Positions 7,782 to 17,919 of a DNA stretch of 64,000 nucleotides are shown here, piece by piece. This stretch comes from Actinopolyspora xinjiangensis. GTDB taxonomy: Bacteria > Actinomycetota > Actinomycetes > Mycobacteriales > Pseudonocardiaceae. A program made the position numbers and the translations under genes. The notes beneath the pieces were generated by a model, which had not been told where the DNA came from, ran no database searches, and saw nothing but the letters and a program-made list of their open reading frames with translations. The DNA lies in contig NZ_FNJR01000003.1 of the NCBI RefSeq assembly GCF_900104475.1, positions 102,917 through 166,916 on the forward strand, given 5' to 3'. The first letter of the stretch is position 1, and every line of letters begins with the position of its first letter.

Positions 7782-9107
7782 GTGGACGAACGGCGGAACA
7801 TCCCGGCCACGGACCGGGTGCTCGACGAGCCCCGGCTCGCCGCGGCCGTCGAACGCTTCGGGCGAGAACGGGTGAAGCGGGCCGTCCACACCGCCCAGCG
7901 GCGCGCCCGGGCCCGCGAGATACCCGCCGATCAGGTGGTCGCGGAAGCGGCGGCCAACCTGCCCGCCTCGGTCGGCGGGCTGCGCCCGGTGCTCAACGCC
8001 ACCGGGGTGCTGCTGCACACCAACCTGGGGCGGGCTCCCCTGTCGGAGGCCGCGGTGACGGCCCTGCGGGAGGCCGCCGGAACCTGCGACGTCGAGTTGG
8101 ACCTGCACACCGGTGCGCGCGGTCGTCGCGGGGCGAACGTCACGCGCGGCCTGCTCGACGCGGTCCCCGAGGCCGAGAGCGCACACGTGGTGGGCAACGG
8201 CGCGGCGGCACTCACCCTGGCCGCCACGGCCCTGGCGAGTGGCCGCGAGATCGTGCTGGCGCGCGGTGAGATGGTCGAGATCGGCGCCGGCTTCCGCATC
8301 CCCGAGCTGCTGTGCTCCACCGGCGCGCGACTGCGCGAAGTCGGCACGACCAACCGTGTCGAGCTCGCCGACTACCGAGCGGCGATCGGAGCGGAAACCG
8401 GATTCGTGCTCAAGGTGCACCCGTCGAACTTCGTGATCAGCGGGTTCACCTCCTCGGTCGAACCGGGCGAGCTCGGCGGCCTGGACGTGCCGCTGGTCGT
8501 CGACATCGGATCCGGACTGCTGGAACCGCACCCCCGGCTGCCGGACGAACCCGACGCGCGCACCACGCTGCGCTCCGGAGCGGACCTGGTCGTGGCCAGC
8601 TGTGACAAGCTGCTCGGCGGGCCGCAGGCCGGGCTGCTGCTCGGCAGGGCTGCCGTCGTCGACACGCTCCGGAGACATCCGCTGGCCCGTGCGCTGCGCC
8701 CCGACAAGCTCACCCTGGCCGCGCTGCACGCGACCCTGAACGGACCTCCCACGCCGACCGCGCGTGCGCTGGAACGCTCCCACCGGGAACTGCGCGCCCG
8801 CGCCGAACGGATCGCGGAGTCGGCACGGGCGGCCGGGGTCGCCGCCACGGCCGTGGACACCGTCGCGAGCATCGGAGGCGGCGGAGCGCCGGGCGCGCGA
8901 CCGGACAGCGCCGCCGTGGCCCTGCCCGAGCCGTACTCGGCGCACCTGCGCGGAAGCACTCCCCCGGTGCTGCCCCGGGTGGAGTCCGGTCGCTGCCTGG
9001 TCGACCTGTTCGCACTGGGGCCGGAGTGGGACGCGGAACTGACCGGGACGATCCTCCGGAGCGCGGAGCGGGCTGCCCCGACGCCGGGGAGGACTCCGTG
9101 CGAGTGA
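7782..9107 (+). CDS. selA: L-seryl-tRNA(Sec) selenium transferase
   Basis: 441 residues from GTG at 7782. A PLP enzyme that converts Ser-tRNA(Sec) to Sec-tRNA(Sec) using selenophosphate. Visible family marks are LRPVLNATGVLLHTNLGRAPL, the aspartate of VVDIGSGLLEP, and the PLP lysine in LVVASCDKLLGGPQAG (Lys276). Its 3' end overlaps selB by 10 nt, so the two are translationally coupled. Confidence 0.97.
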   Translation: MDERRNIPATDRVLDEPRLAAAVERFGRERVKRAVHTAQRRARAREIPADQVVAEAAANLPASVGGLRPVLNATGVLLHTNLGRAPLSEAAVTALREAAGTCDVELDLHTGARGRRGANVTRGLLDAVPEAESAHVVGNGAAALTLAATALASGREIVLARGEMVEIGAGFRIPELLCSTGARLREVGTTNRVELADYRAAIGAETGFVLKVHPSNFVISGFTSSVEPGELGGLDVPLVVDIGSGLLEPHPRLPDEPDARTTLRSGADLVVASCDKLLGGPQAGLLLGRAAVVDTLRRHPLARALRPDKLTLAALHATLNGPPTPTARALERSHRELRARAERIAESARAAGVAATAVDTVASIGGGGAPGARPDSAAVALPEPYSAHLRGSTPPVLPRVESGRCLVDLFALGPEWDAELTGTILRSAERAAPTPGRTPCE

Positions 9108-10882
9108 TCGCCACGGCGGGGCACGTGGACCACGGCAAGTCCACACTGATCCACGCGCTGACCGGGATCCAGCCGGACAGGTGGACCGAGGAACGGCGTC
9201 GCGGGCTGACCATCGACCTGGGCTTCGCCTGGCGGAAACTACCCGGCGGAGAGCGCATGGCGTTCGTCGACGTGCCCGGCCACCAGCGGTTCGTGCGCAA
9301 CATGCTGGCAGGGGTCGGTGAGGTCACGGGAGCGCTGTTCGTGGTGGCCGCCGACGAGGGCTGGATGCCGCAGTCGGACGAACACCTCCAGGCCCTGCAC
9401 GCGCTGCGCGTGCGGCACGGGGTGCTGACCGTCACCCGCAGCGACCTGGCCGACCCGCTGCCCGCCCTGGACCAGGCCCGACGACGGTTGTCCGAGAGTT
9501 CGCTGGCCAGAGTCCCCGAGGTGGTGGTCAGCGGCTCCACCGGTGCCGGGCTCGGCGAGCTCACCGCGGCGCTCGACGATCTCGCACGGCGGATGCCGAC
9601 ACCGGACCCCGACGCCGACGTGCGGCTCTGGCTGGACCGATCCTTCGGCGTCCACGGCGCGGGAACCGTGGTGACCGCGACGCTATCGGCGGGAACCCTG
9701 ACTCGCGGCGACGAACTGGTGGTGGCCCGCACCGGGCGGCGCGTGACGATCCGCGGGCTGCAGAGCCTCGACGAGCAGCGGGAAACGGTCACGGCTCCCG
9801 CGAGGGCGGCACTGAACCTGCGCGGGACTCGGCCCGAGGAGCTCGACCGCGGTGACGCCCTGCTGACCCCGGACGCCTGGCGGGTCACCGGGTGCGTGGA
9901 CGTGCTGCTGCGGGACAGCCGGGCCACCGAGCTGCCCCGCGAACTCGGCATGCACATCGGCGCGGCCGCCACCCCGGTGCGGGTGCGACCGCTGGGGCAC
10001 GAGATCGCCCGGTTGTCCCTGCACCGGGCGCTGCCGCTGCGGATCGGGGACATCGCCCTGCTGCGGGACGCGGGGCGCCACCTCGTGCCCACGGGAGTTC
10101 ACGTCCTCGACGTGTGCCCACCGGCACTGCGCCGTCGCGGCGCGGCCGCCGCCCGCGCCGAGGAGCTACGGCGGAACCTGGACCGCCCCGCCGGTGCGGT
10201 GCTGCTCGAACGGCACGGCGCGATGCGCGCCCCGGAACTGCGTGCGGCGGGCGCCCGCACTCCCCCGTGGGCGTTGCGGAGCGGGGACTGGCTGCTGGCT
10301 CCGGACGCCCGGGAGGACTACGCCGCGCGACTGGTCGAACTCCTCGACCGGAGCCACCGGGAGCACCCGATGGACGACGGGATCACCGAGGGGGCGGTGC
10401 TGCGGCGGCTGGGACTGCCCCACGCCTCGTTGCTGCCACTCGTGCTGGACTCGCCGCGCGCCACCGGTGTGACCGCGACCGGCGGCCGGCTGCGGCTGCG
10501 AGGGCCCGAGCTGAGCGAGCACGTGCGCGAGGGGGTGGCCGCGCTCCGGGAGCGGCTGGCCGAGCGCCCCTTCGAGGCTCCCACCGCCGGGGAATTGCGC
10601 CGGTTGGGGCTGGACGCCGAGCACCTCGGCGCGGCGAGCAGGGCCGGTGAGCTGCTCAGGGTGGCCGAGGGAATCTACCTGCTGCCGGGGGCGTTGCCGC
10701 AGGCGCGGGACCTGCTGGCGCGGTTGCCGCAGCCGTTCACCCCGAGCCAGGCCCGCGAGGTGCTGGGCACGAGCCGCCGAGTGGCGGTCCCGCTGCTGGA
10801 GCGCCTCGCCCGTGAGGGCTACACCCGGAGGCTGCCGGACGGCACGCACCGAGTGCTAGCAGTTCCCCCTCCGGAACGGTGA
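9098..10882 (+). CDS. selB: Selenocysteine-specific elongation factor SelB
   Basis: 594 residues from GTG at 9098, with GGGAGGAC upstream inside the end of selA. GTPase motifs are complete: GHVDHGKST (residues 8-16), the DVPGHQRFVRNM switch II region and TRSDL in place of NKxD. EF-Tu-like domains 2-3 follow, then an extended C-terminal region with repeated winged-helix segments (for example EGAVLRRLGLPHASLLPLVL and LLERLAREGYTRRLPDGTHRVL) that in this family bind the SECIS hairpin. It delivers Sec-tRNA to UGA codons. Confidence 0.96.
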   Translation: MRVIATAGHVDHGKSTLIHALTGIQPDRWTEERRRGLTIDLGFAWRKLPGGERMAFVDVPGHQRFVRNMLAGVGEVTGALFVVAADEGWMPQSDEHLQALHALRVRHGVLTVTRSDLADPLPALDQARRRLSESSLARVPEVVVSGSTGAGLGELTAALDDLARRMPTPDPDADVRLWLDRSFGVHGAGTVVTATLSAGTLTRGDELVVARTGRRVTIRGLQSLDEQRETVTAPARAALNLRGTRPEELDRGDALLTPDAWRVTGCVDVLLRDSRATELPRELGMHIGAAATPVRVRPLGHEIARLSLHRALPLRIGDIALLRDAGRHLVPTGVHVLDVCPPALRRRGAAAARAEELRRNLDRPAGAVLLERHGAMRAPELRAAGARTPPWALRSGDWLLAPDAREDYAARLVELLDRSHREHPMDDGITEGAVLRRLGLPHASLLPLVLDSPRATGVTATGGRLRLRGPELSEHVREGVAALRERLAERPFEAPTAGELRRLGLDAEHLGAASRAGELLRVAEGIYLLPGALPQARDLLARLPQPFTPSQAREVLGTSRRVAVPLLERLAREGYTRRLPDGTHRVLAVPPPER

Positions 10883-11041
10883 GGTGAACACCGCCCCGTC
10901 CACGCCGGATCCGGATGGTGGTCACGAGGGTCACGGGTGGCGCGGGAAGGTTTGCCCGGTGTCACCGGTTGGGCACCCCGGCTACAGGAGGGGCGGCGGA
11001 CGCGTGTCTGGACTGGCCCGCCGACCGGGGAGGAGGAAGCC

Positions 11042-12094
11042 ATGCCGCACAAGATCTGGGCGGGATCGCTCAAGTTCGGTCTGGTGACCATTCCCGTCGG
11101 GCTGTACGGCGCCACCGAGGACCACGGCATCCACTTCAACCAGTACGAACGCGGAACCCACGACCGGGTGCGCTACCGCAGGATCAACGAGCGCACGGGC
11201 AGGGAACTGGACGGCGACGAGGTCGTCAGGGGCCGGGAGGTCGACGGCACGCTGGTCACGGTCGAGCAGTGGGAGCTCGACGAGGTCGCGCCGGAGCGTT
11301 CCCGGACGATCGAGATCGAGGAGTTCGTGGCCCTCTCCGAGATCGATCCGGTCCATTTCCAGAAGGCCTACTGGGTGGCTCCCGACGACCGGCGGAACGC
11401 GCGCGGCTACAGCCTGCTGCGCCGTGCGATGGCCGAAACCCAGCGGGTGGGGATAGCCAGCTTCGTGTTCCGCGGCAAGGGTTACCTGAGCGCGCTGCGT
11501 CCGGAGAACGACGCGCTGGTGCTGCACACGCTGTTCTTCCCGGACGAGATACGCGACCCCGCGTACGTGCTGGAACACGCCCCCGGCGACGACTCCTACG
11601 ACTCGCGGGAGCTGCGGATGGCCGGAGACCTCATCAGGGCCATGAGCGCGCCGTGGCGACCGGACGAGCACGTCGACACCCACACCGCGCGCGTCGAACG
11701 GCTGCTCGCGGACAAGGCGGCCGGACGCGCACCGCGTGGTGAGCCCAAGCGGCCGGCCTCCCCCGAGCCAGGGGAGCTGGCCGACGCGCTGCGCCGCAGC
11801 GCCGAACGGGCCCGCGCCGCCCGGGGGAGCTCCACCGGAGACTCCGACGCCCCCGGTGGCAGCGGGGCCACCACTGTCCCGGATTCGAGGCCGGTGTCCA
11901 CGCTGAGCCGTGAAGAGCTGCGGCGCAGGGCACGCGAGCTGGGCATCCGGGGCAGGTCCAAGCTCAGCCGGGCCCAGCTGGAGCGGGCGATCACCGAATC
12001 GCCGGGCGTGCACCGGAACAGACGAGCGGAGAACGAGCCCACCGGGAAGAAGCCACGAAGAAGCCCCCGGGATCAAGGAGGTGGATCATCCTGA
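11042..12094 (+). CDS. ku: Non-homologous end-joining protein Ku
   Basis: 350 residues from ATG at 11042 with GAGGAGGAA upstream. Begins MPHKIWAGSLKFGLVTIPVGLY, the canonical bacterial Ku opening; the Ku core runs to about residue 250 (ALVLHTLFFPDEIRDP is conserved). A Lys/Arg-rich linker and a SAP-like helix pair (LSREELRRRARELGIRGRSKLSRAQLERAI) form the C-terminus, a region that binds DNA in longer actinomycete Ku proteins. It binds double-strand ends and recruits LigD activities; a LigD-type polymerase gene lies 4 kb downstream. Confidence 0.95.
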   Translation: MPHKIWAGSLKFGLVTIPVGLYGATEDHGIHFNQYERGTHDRVRYRRINERTGRELDGDEVVRGREVDGTLVTVEQWELDEVAPERSRTIEIEEFVALSEIDPVHFQKAYWVAPDDRRNARGYSLLRRAMAETQRVGIASFVFRGKGYLSALRPENDALVLHTLFFPDEIRDPAYVLEHAPGDDSYDSRELRMAGDLIRAMSAPWRPDEHVDTHTARVERLLADKAAGRAPRGEPKRPASPEPGELADALRRSAERARAARGSSTGDSDAPGGSGATTVPDSRPVSTLSREELRRRARELGIRGRSKLSRAQLERAITESPGVHRNRRAENEPTGKKPRRSPRDQGGGSS

Positions 12095-12206
12095 GTCCGA
12101 CAGATGCGTTAGCCTTGAGCGAAACCGACTCAGGAATGCCGATCGGCGTCGCTCATGTTGCACGAGACGCGATCCGCAACGAAGCGTGCGAGCGAAAGAG
12201 GTAGTA

Positions 12207-14735
12207 ATGACCAACTTCTTCGGTTCCGGTGGGCCCGGTTCGAGTCCGTTCGACGACTTCCTCGCCCGGTTCCTGGGCGGCCAGGGCGGCACGCCGCGAC
12301 CGGTGCAGCGTGTCGACATCACCCGCCTGATGACCCACCAGGCCCAGGAACTGATGGCCGCCGCCGCGCGGTTCACGGCCGAGCACGGGGGGCACGACCT
12401 GGACGCGCACCACCTGCTGTGGGCGGCCACCCAGACCGAGACGACGCGTTCGATGCTCGAACGGGCGGGTGCCGACCCGGCCTCAATCGCCCAGGGCATC
12501 GAACAGCAGCTGCCGCAGACCGAGAGCACCGACCAGCCGCCCGCGCTGACCCCGGCGGCCAAGCGGGCGCTGCTGGACGCGCACCGGGTGGCCCGCGCCG
12601 TGGGCTCGTCCTACATCGGCCCGGACCACCTCCTGTTGGCGCTGGCGGCCAACCAGGAGTCGACCGCGGGCCAGATCCTCGCCGCCGCCCACGTCACCCT
12701 GGAGGCTCTGCAGAGCGGCGCCTCGGCGCGGAGCGGCGGGCACCAGCAGTCCCCCGAGACCCAGCAGAGCAGCGCGACCCCCACGCTGGACGAGTACGGG
12801 CAGGATCTGACCGCGCGAGCCCGCGAGGGCGGCCTCGACCCGGTCATCGGCCGGGACTCCGAGATCGAGCAGACCGTGGAGGTGCTCTCGCGCCGCACGA
12901 AGAACAACCCGGTCCTCATCGGCGAGGCGGGGGTCGGCAAGACCTCGGTCGTCGAGGGCATCGCCCAGCGCATCGTCGACGGCGAGGTTCCCGACGTGCT
13001 GTCGAACAAGCGAGTGGTGCAGCTCGACGTCTCCGGTGTGGTCGCCGGTACCCGGTACCGGGGTGACTTCGAGGAGCGGATGAACAAGATCATCGAGGAG
13101 ATCAGCCAGCACAGCGAGCAGCTGATCATCTTCATCGACGAGCTGCACACCGTGGTCGGCGCGGGCGGTTCGGAGGGAGCCGTGGACGCGGGCAACATGC
13201 TCAAGCCGAGGCTGGCTCGGGGTGAGCTGCACGTGGTCGGCGCCACGACCCTGGACGAGTACCGCAAGAACATCGAGAAGGACGCCGCGCTGGAACGCCG
13301 TTTCCAGCGGATCGACGTCGCCGAGCCCAGCGTCGAGGACACGGTCCAGATAATGCGGGGGCTTCGGGACCGCTACGAGGCGCACCACCAGGTGCGGTTC
13401 AGCGACGACGCGATCAGTTCCGCTGCGGAGCTCGCCGATCGCTACATCACGGATCGCTACCTGCCGGACAAGGCCATCGACCTGCTCGACCAGGCCGGAG
13501 CACGCAAGCGGTTGCGCACCCGTACGCCCACGACCGACGTCCGGGAGCTGGAGGAGCAGGCCGAACAGCTCAGCCGGGACAAGGCCCAGGCGGTCAGCGA
13601 CGAGAACTACGAGCAGGCCTCACAACTGCGGGACGAGATCAACCAGGTCCAGGCGAGGATCCGGCAGCAGCGGCACAGCCCCGACGGCATCCCCGAGGTC
13701 GGCTCGGCCGACATCGCCGAGGTCGTGTCCAGGGCCACCGGTATTCCGGTCACCCAGCTGACCGAGGAGGAGAAGGGCCGCCTGATGCGGCTGGAGGACC
13801 AGCTGCACCACCGGGTGATCGGACAGGACGAGGCGGTGCACGCGGTCTCCCGCGCGGTACGCCGCTCGCGCACCGGCATGGGCGACCCGAACCGGCCCGT
13901 CGGAACCTTCCTGTTCCTCGGCCCGACCGGTGTCGGCAAGACCGAGCTGGCGCGGGCGCTGGCCGAGTCGCTGTTCGGGGACCAGGACCGGATGATCCGG
14001 CTGGACATGAGCGAGTACCAGGAGTCCCACACGGCCAGCCGGATGGTCGGGGCCCCGCCGGGCTACGTCGGTTACGGCGAGGCGGGCCAGCTCACCGAGG
14101 AGGTGCGCCGCAGGCCCTACTCCGTGGTGCTGCTCGACGAGATCGAGAAGGCGCACATCGATGTGTTCAACATCCTGCTGCAGGTCATGGAGGACGGGCG
14201 CCTCACCGACGGCCAGGGGCGCACGGTGGACTTCCGCAACACCGTGCTGATCATGACGAGCAACCTCGGCTCGGACATCATCTCGAACCGCTCCGGGGTG
14301 CTCGGGTTCAGCACCAGGGAGGAGGAGCAGACCACCGAGGCGGCACGGGACCGGCTGATGGTCAGGCTGCGCGAGTCCTTCCGGCCTGAGTTCCTGAACC
14401 GCATCGACGAGATCGTGGTGTTCCGCAAGCTGGAGTCGGACCAGCTGCGGCGCATCACCGAGCTGCTGCTGGACGAGACCAGGAAACGGTTGCGGGCCCA
14501 GGGAATCGACATCACGTTCGACTCGGAGGCGGTGGACTGGCTGACCGAGCACGGGCACCAACCGGACTTCGGTGCGCGACCGCTGCGGCGGACCATCCAG
14601 CGCGAGGTGGACGACTCGATCTCCGACCTGCTGCTGGACGGGGAACTCGCCCACGGTCAGCGCGTGGTGGTCGGTGCCGACCAGGACCAGCTCCGGTTCT
14701 CGGTGCAACCGCAACCGGCCGAAGCCTCCGTCTGA
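12207..14735 (+). CDS. ClpC/ClpB-like double-AAA+ Clp ATPase with UVR motif
   Basis: 842 residues from ATG at 12207 with AAAGAGG upstream. Order: Gly/Phe-rich leader ([11 protein letters not shown]...), two Clp N-repeats (about 35-175; [10 protein letters not shown] and [11 protein letters not shown]), AAA-1 with Walker A GEAGVGKT and Walker B IIFIDELH, a UVR-type coiled segment ([20 protein letters not shown]), and AAA-2 with GPTGVGKT and [11 protein letters not shown]. The UVR segment and lack of the long ClpB middle domain favour a ClpC-type unfoldase, but the leader differs from housekeeping ClpC, so this is probably a stress-linked paralogue. Confidence 0.9.
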   Translation: MTNFFGSGGPGSSPFDDFLARFLGGQGGTPRPVQRVDITRLMTHQAQELMAAAARFTAEHGGHDLDAHHLLWAATQTETTRSMLERAGADPASIAQGIEQQLPQTESTDQPPALTPAAKRALLDAHRVARAVGSSYIGPDHLLLALAANQESTAGQILAAAHVTLEALQSGASARSGGHQQSPETQQSSATPTLDEYGQDLTARAREGGLDPVIGRDSEIEQTVEVLSRRTKNNPVLIGEAGVGKTSVVEGIAQRIVDGEVPDVLSNKRVVQLDVSGVVAGTRYRGDFEERMNKIIEEISQHSEQLIIFIDELHTVVGAGGSEGAVDAGNMLKPRLARGELHVVGATTLDEYRKNIEKDAALERRFQRIDVAEPSVEDTVQIMRGLRDRYEAHHQVRFSDDAISSAAELADRYITDRYLPDKAIDLLDQAGARKRLRTRTPTTDVRELEEQAEQLSRDKAQAVSDENYEQASQLRDEINQVQARIRQQRHSPDGIPEVGSADIAEVVSRATGIPVTQLTEEEKGRLMRLEDQLHHRVIGQDEAVHAVSRAVRRSRTGMGDPNRPVGTFLFLGPTGVGKTELARALAESLFGDQDRMIRLDMSEYQESHTASRMVGAPPGYVGYGEAGQLTEEVRRRPYSVVLLDEIEKAHIDVFNILLQVMEDGRLTDGQGRTVDFRNTVLIMTSNLGSDIISNRSGVLGFSTREEEQTTEAARDRLMVRLRESFRPEFLNRIDEIVVFRKLESDQLRRITELLLDETRKRLRAQGIDITFDSEAVDWLTEHGHQPDFGARPLRRTIQREVDDSISDLLLDGELAHGQRVVVGADQDQLRFSVQPQPAEASV

Positions 14736-14757
14736 GGCGGGAGCACACCGGCGAGGG

Positions 14758-14794
14758 AGGGGCGGCCGAGCCCGACCGGGGACCGGCCGCCCCT
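14758..14794. terminator. Bidirectional terminator between clp and usp genes
   Basis: AGGGGCGGCC (14758-14767) and GGCCGCCCCT (14785-14794) form a perfect 10-bp stem between converging genes. Confidence 0.75.
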
Positions 14795-14817
14795 GCTCTC
14801 GCGGTCCGGGAGATTCC

Positions 14818-15705
14818 TCAGCGGGCCACGACGACAGGGCAGGGCGCGTGGTGCAGCAGTGTCTGGCTGGTCGAACCCAGCAGCAGCCCCGCGAGCCCGC
14901 CCCGTCCCCGGGCTCCCACCACGACGAGCCGGGCGCTGTTCGCCTGGTCCAGCAGCAGGCGTGCGGGCTTGCCGTAACCGACGACCTCGTGCACCGCCAC
15001 ATCGGGGTAGTCCTCCCGCCAACCGGCCAGCACCTCGGCGAGCAGGCGCTGTTCGTCGGCACGAACGGACTCCCAGGTCTCGTCGGCCTGCGCCCGGGTC
15101 CACAACTCCCCCACCACCAGGTCGTGCCAGGCGTGCACCGCCACGAGTTCGGCCGAGCGGGCGGAGGCCATGTCGAACGCCCACCGCAGCGCGAGCTCGC
15201 CGGGACCGGAGCCGTCGACGCCGACGACGACGGGCAGGTCCTCGCGTTCGGCTCCCTCGTCGGGCTCACGGATGACCGCCACCGGGCACTGGCCGTGGTG
15301 CGTAAGCGCGATCGCCACCGATCCCAGCACCACGCCGCTGAAGCTGCCGAGACCACGACTGCCGACCACCACCAGCCTGGCCGTGGAGGACTCGTCCAGC
15401 AGCACGGTGCGGGCTGAGCCGGTGCGCACCATCGTTTCCACCACGAGTTCCGGGGCCGCGGCGGACGCGATCTCCCGCGCGTCGCGCAGCCAGTCGCTCA
15501 CGAACTCCCGCGCCGTCTCGCTGGTGGACTCGGGGGTGGCGGTTCCCAGCGTGTCGGGCACGTACCCAAGCGCCGAGACATCCGCGTGCACCAGTCGCAA
15601 CGGTGCCGAACGGCTGGAGGCTTCCCGGGCCGCCCAACGCACGGCTTCGAAGGAGGTGGGAGAACCGTCGATTCCGACCAGAACCGGCTTCGCGGTGGTA
15701 GACAT
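14818..15705 (-). CDS. Universal stress protein, two tandem Usp domains
   Basis: 295 residues. Two Usp folds in tandem: domain 1 opens VLVGIDGSPTS and ends with VVVGSRGLGSFSGVVLGSVA; domain 2 opens VVVGVDGSGPG and ends VVVGARGRGGLAGLLLGSTS. Both keep the G-2X-G-9X-G(S/T) nucleotide-binding loop, so both should bind ATP. It sits between a Clp ATPase and the LigD-type polymerase, apart from the Usp cluster at 30-36 kb. Confidence 0.93.
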   Translation of the reverse strand: MSTTAKPVLVGIDGSPTSFEAVRWAAREASSRSAPLRLVHADVSALGYVPDTLGTATPESTSETAREFVSDWLRDAREIASAAAPELVVETMVRTGSARTVLLDESSTARLVVVGSRGLGSFSGVVLGSVAIALTHHGQCPVAVIREPDEGAEREDLPVVVGVDGSGPGELALRWAFDMASARSAELVAVHAWHDLVVGELWTRAQADETWESVRADEQRLLAEVLAGWREDYPDVAVHEVVGYGKPARLLLDQANSARLVVVGARGRGGLAGLLLGSTSQTLLHHAPCPVVVAR

Positions 15706-15906
15706 CTCTCACTCCGGTGATCGGGGAATCCCGTGACCCGGCTCGGCCCGACCACGCGAGTCGCGGGCGGACGACCGTCCGGCCCCAACCATGACACCCG
15801 CCGGAGTCGGCCGCAGCGATTCGACGCGTGGGCCCACGGGTTCCGTGAGCGAGTGTGCCGAGCGGTTCGGGCGAGCCGGTGAGCTCTCGGCTCCACGACG
15901 GGGTGC

Positions 15907-16809
15907 TCACGCGGTTCGCGACAGCCGACTCCGCGCGTCCTCGGGTGAGCGGGCGTGCTCGGTGAACCGCTCCCACGGGTCGCCGTGCGTGCGCAGCCGG
16001 GTGGGGACGTCGGTGACCGTGAAGGAGGCCGGGGTGATCGAATCCAGTTCCGACCACCACAGCGGGGTGGCGACCGGAGCACCACGCCGTGCTCGTACGG
16101 CGTACTGAGCCACGGCGGTCTGGGCGTAACCGTTGCGCAAGTAGTCCACGAAGACCCGCTCACCCCGCTCCTTCTTGCGCTGTTCGACGGTCAGCACGTC
16201 GGGATCGCGCGCCACCAGCAGCCGGGCGATCGCTAGGGCCATTTCGTGCGACCGGTCGAACGAGAACTCCTCCCGCAGCGGGGCGAGCACGTGAAATCCC
16301 CGGGACCCCGTGGTGGTCAGGAACGGAACCAGTCCGAGTTCGTCCAGGATCTCGCCGACCCGTCGCACGGCGGTGCGCAGCGCCCCGAGGTCCTCCACCG
16401 TCGGATCCAGGTCGAACACCAACCGGTCGGGAGCAGTGGGGTGTTCCCGGGTGGACAGCCACGGATGCGGGGTCAGGCAGGCCTGCCCCGCGAGGTAGAG
16501 CAGGGTCGGTGTGTCGTCGCAGACCACGAGGGTGTTGTACCCACCACTTTTCTTCGCCACCCGGATCCGGGACACCCAGTCGGGAAAGTGCTCCGGCACG
16601 TTGTGCTGCACGATGCGCTCCCCGTCGATGCCGTCCGGGAACCGCTGCATGACCATGGGACGCCCGCGCAGGTGAGGCAGCATCACCGGAGCGACCCCGC
16701 GGTAGTAGGACACGATCTCCTGTTTGGTGATGCCGTCGGCGGGGAAGAGCACCTTCGTCGGGCGAGGAACGGTGACCGACCGGCCGTCGACGTCGAACGA
16801 GACGTTCAA
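15907..16809 (-). CDS. Stand-alone LigD-type polymerase/primase (PolDom)
   Basis: 300 residues. I chose TTG at 16809 because AGGAG stands six bases upstream and the family begins here (NVSFDVDGRSVTVPRPTKVLFP); the open frame further upstream encodes Arg/Pro-rich noise. LigD polymerase motifs are present: ITKQEIVSYYRGVAPVMLPHLRGRP, VFDLDP (metal aspartates), TTTGSRGFHV and the R-K-rich VEQRKKERGERVFVDYLRNGYAQT. It fills and templates broken ends during NHEJ. There is no ligase or phosphoesterase domain, so those are supplied elsewhere. Confidence 0.92.
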   Translation of the reverse strand: MNVSFDVDGRSVTVPRPTKVLFPADGITKQEIVSYYRGVAPVMLPHLRGRPMVMQRFPDGIDGERIVQHNVPEHFPDWVSRIRVAKKSGGYNTLVVCDDTPTLLYLAGQACLTPHPWLSTREHPTAPDRLVFDLDPTVEDLGALRTAVRRVGEILDELGLVPFLTTTGSRGFHVLAPLREEFSFDRSHEMALAIARLLVARDPDVLTVEQRKKERGERVFVDYLRNGYAQTAVAQYAVRARRGAPVATPLWWSELDSITPASFTVTDVPTRLRTHGDPWERFTEHARSPEDARSRLSRTA

Positions 16810-17323
16810 GGCGCGCTCCTGTGCGGTTGGCGAGTGCCGCCGGACCACCGGAGTCGGATCCTTTGGTGGAGCGCCGGGTCGATGGCCCGCGGCGCGGATC
16901 CCGGCAACCGGTCGGCCGGCGGGCGGTCGAGGGCTTGCGGTAGCGGGTGTTCTCCGAGGGTGCGGGCGCGCACCGGGTCGCGCCACCCGAGCGTGGGGGC
17001 GGCGACACGCCACAACGAACGGTTCGCGGAGCACCCCGGATCACGGTGGGTACGATTCGGTCGGTGACCATGAATGTGCGAGCATTCGAAGTATCACGCG
17101 AATGGACGTTGCGTTGCCGTGGCCCCGCCCGGTAGGCGCTGGCGCCCTGGCGGGATAATCCGTCCGGAGGACGTACCGCTGTCGGCATCACCGTCATGTG
17201 CAACCGGTTGGAAGAAGCGGCGACTGGTTCGTTGGCCACGCCACCGCCACAGCGGGGAGATCCGGTGGGACAACACGTGATCTTCCGGCTGCCGGCTACG
17301 ACGCCGACGAGGGAAGGACCGAG
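16810..17323. other. Intergenic region between divergent genes
   Basis: No convincing gene. It holds a small cluster of GAATG/CATTC half-sites (17072-17104), described separately. Open frames here lack ribosome sites and recognisable content. Confidence 0.6.
17072..17104. repeat. Cluster of GAATG/CATTC inverted half-sites
   Basis: GAATG (17072-17076), CATTCG (17083-17088) and CGAATG (17099-17104) give two overlapping dyads with 6-bp and 10-bp spacers. The cluster lies 220 bp before the ATPase-like gene and 260 bp before the polymerase gene, so it may be an operator. Confidence 0.35.
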
Positions 17324-17845
17324 GTGGATACCGAGACCGCGCAGACCGACGACCTTCGGCTCGTCGCGCTGCAGAGCGCCGTGAACTGCACCGACATGTT
17401 CGTCCGCTTCACGCTGAGCGAGTGGTCCCTGCGCCCGCTGACCGACGACGCCACGGCGGCGGCGACACGGCTCGTTTCCGCCGTCGTCGAGCACTCCGAT
17501 TCGCAGTCCCCGGGATTCGTCTCGGTTCGGTTGCGGATCCACGGGAACAACCTGGTGATCGAGGTCGAGGACGACCAGGGAGTACTTCCCCCCGCCGTCT
17601 CGTCGAACCTCGCCGGAGTGCACACCGGCGTGATCTCCCCGGAGGGGCGCGGGCGGATCGTTTGGTGCGAGCTGGAACTACCGGAGGGAATGCGTGCCTC
17701 CGACGTACCGCTGCCCCGACGGGACCCGAAACGTTCCCAGAGCGCCGAGCAGTCGGACGATGTTCCCGACGACGTCGATCCGCAGGTGATGGAACGGCTG
17801 CTGTCCGGGCTGAGCAGGCGCGCTCCCGACTCGGACTCCCAGTAG
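17324..17845 (+). CDS. HATPase_c-like (anti-sigma kinase-type) ATP-binding protein
   Basis: 173 residues from GTG at 17324 with GGAAGG upstream. The middle resembles the RsbW/SpoIIAB-type kinase fold found singly in actinomycetes: FVRFTLSEWSLRPLTDDATAAATRLVSAVVEHSD resembles the N-box helix, and LVIEVEDDQG resembles the G1 box. The classical N-box Asn is not evident (VVEH), so ATP binding may be degenerate. The C-terminal 45 residues are charged and likely disordered. No anti-sigma antagonist or sigma factor gene is adjacent. Confidence 0.65.
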   Translation: MDTETAQTDDLRLVALQSAVNCTDMFVRFTLSEWSLRPLTDDATAAATRLVSAVVEHSDSQSPGFVSVRLRIHGNNLVIEVEDDQGVLPPAVSSNLAGVHTGVISPEGRGRIVWCELELPEGMRASDVPLPRRDPKRSQSAEQSDDVPDDVDPQVMERLLSGLSRRAPDSDSQ

Positions 17846-17919
17846 CTCCGGTTCCGGCGGTCCGACGCGGAACCACCCTTCCCGGACCGGTTTCGGCGCT
17901 GACGAGGTGTACGGCACGA

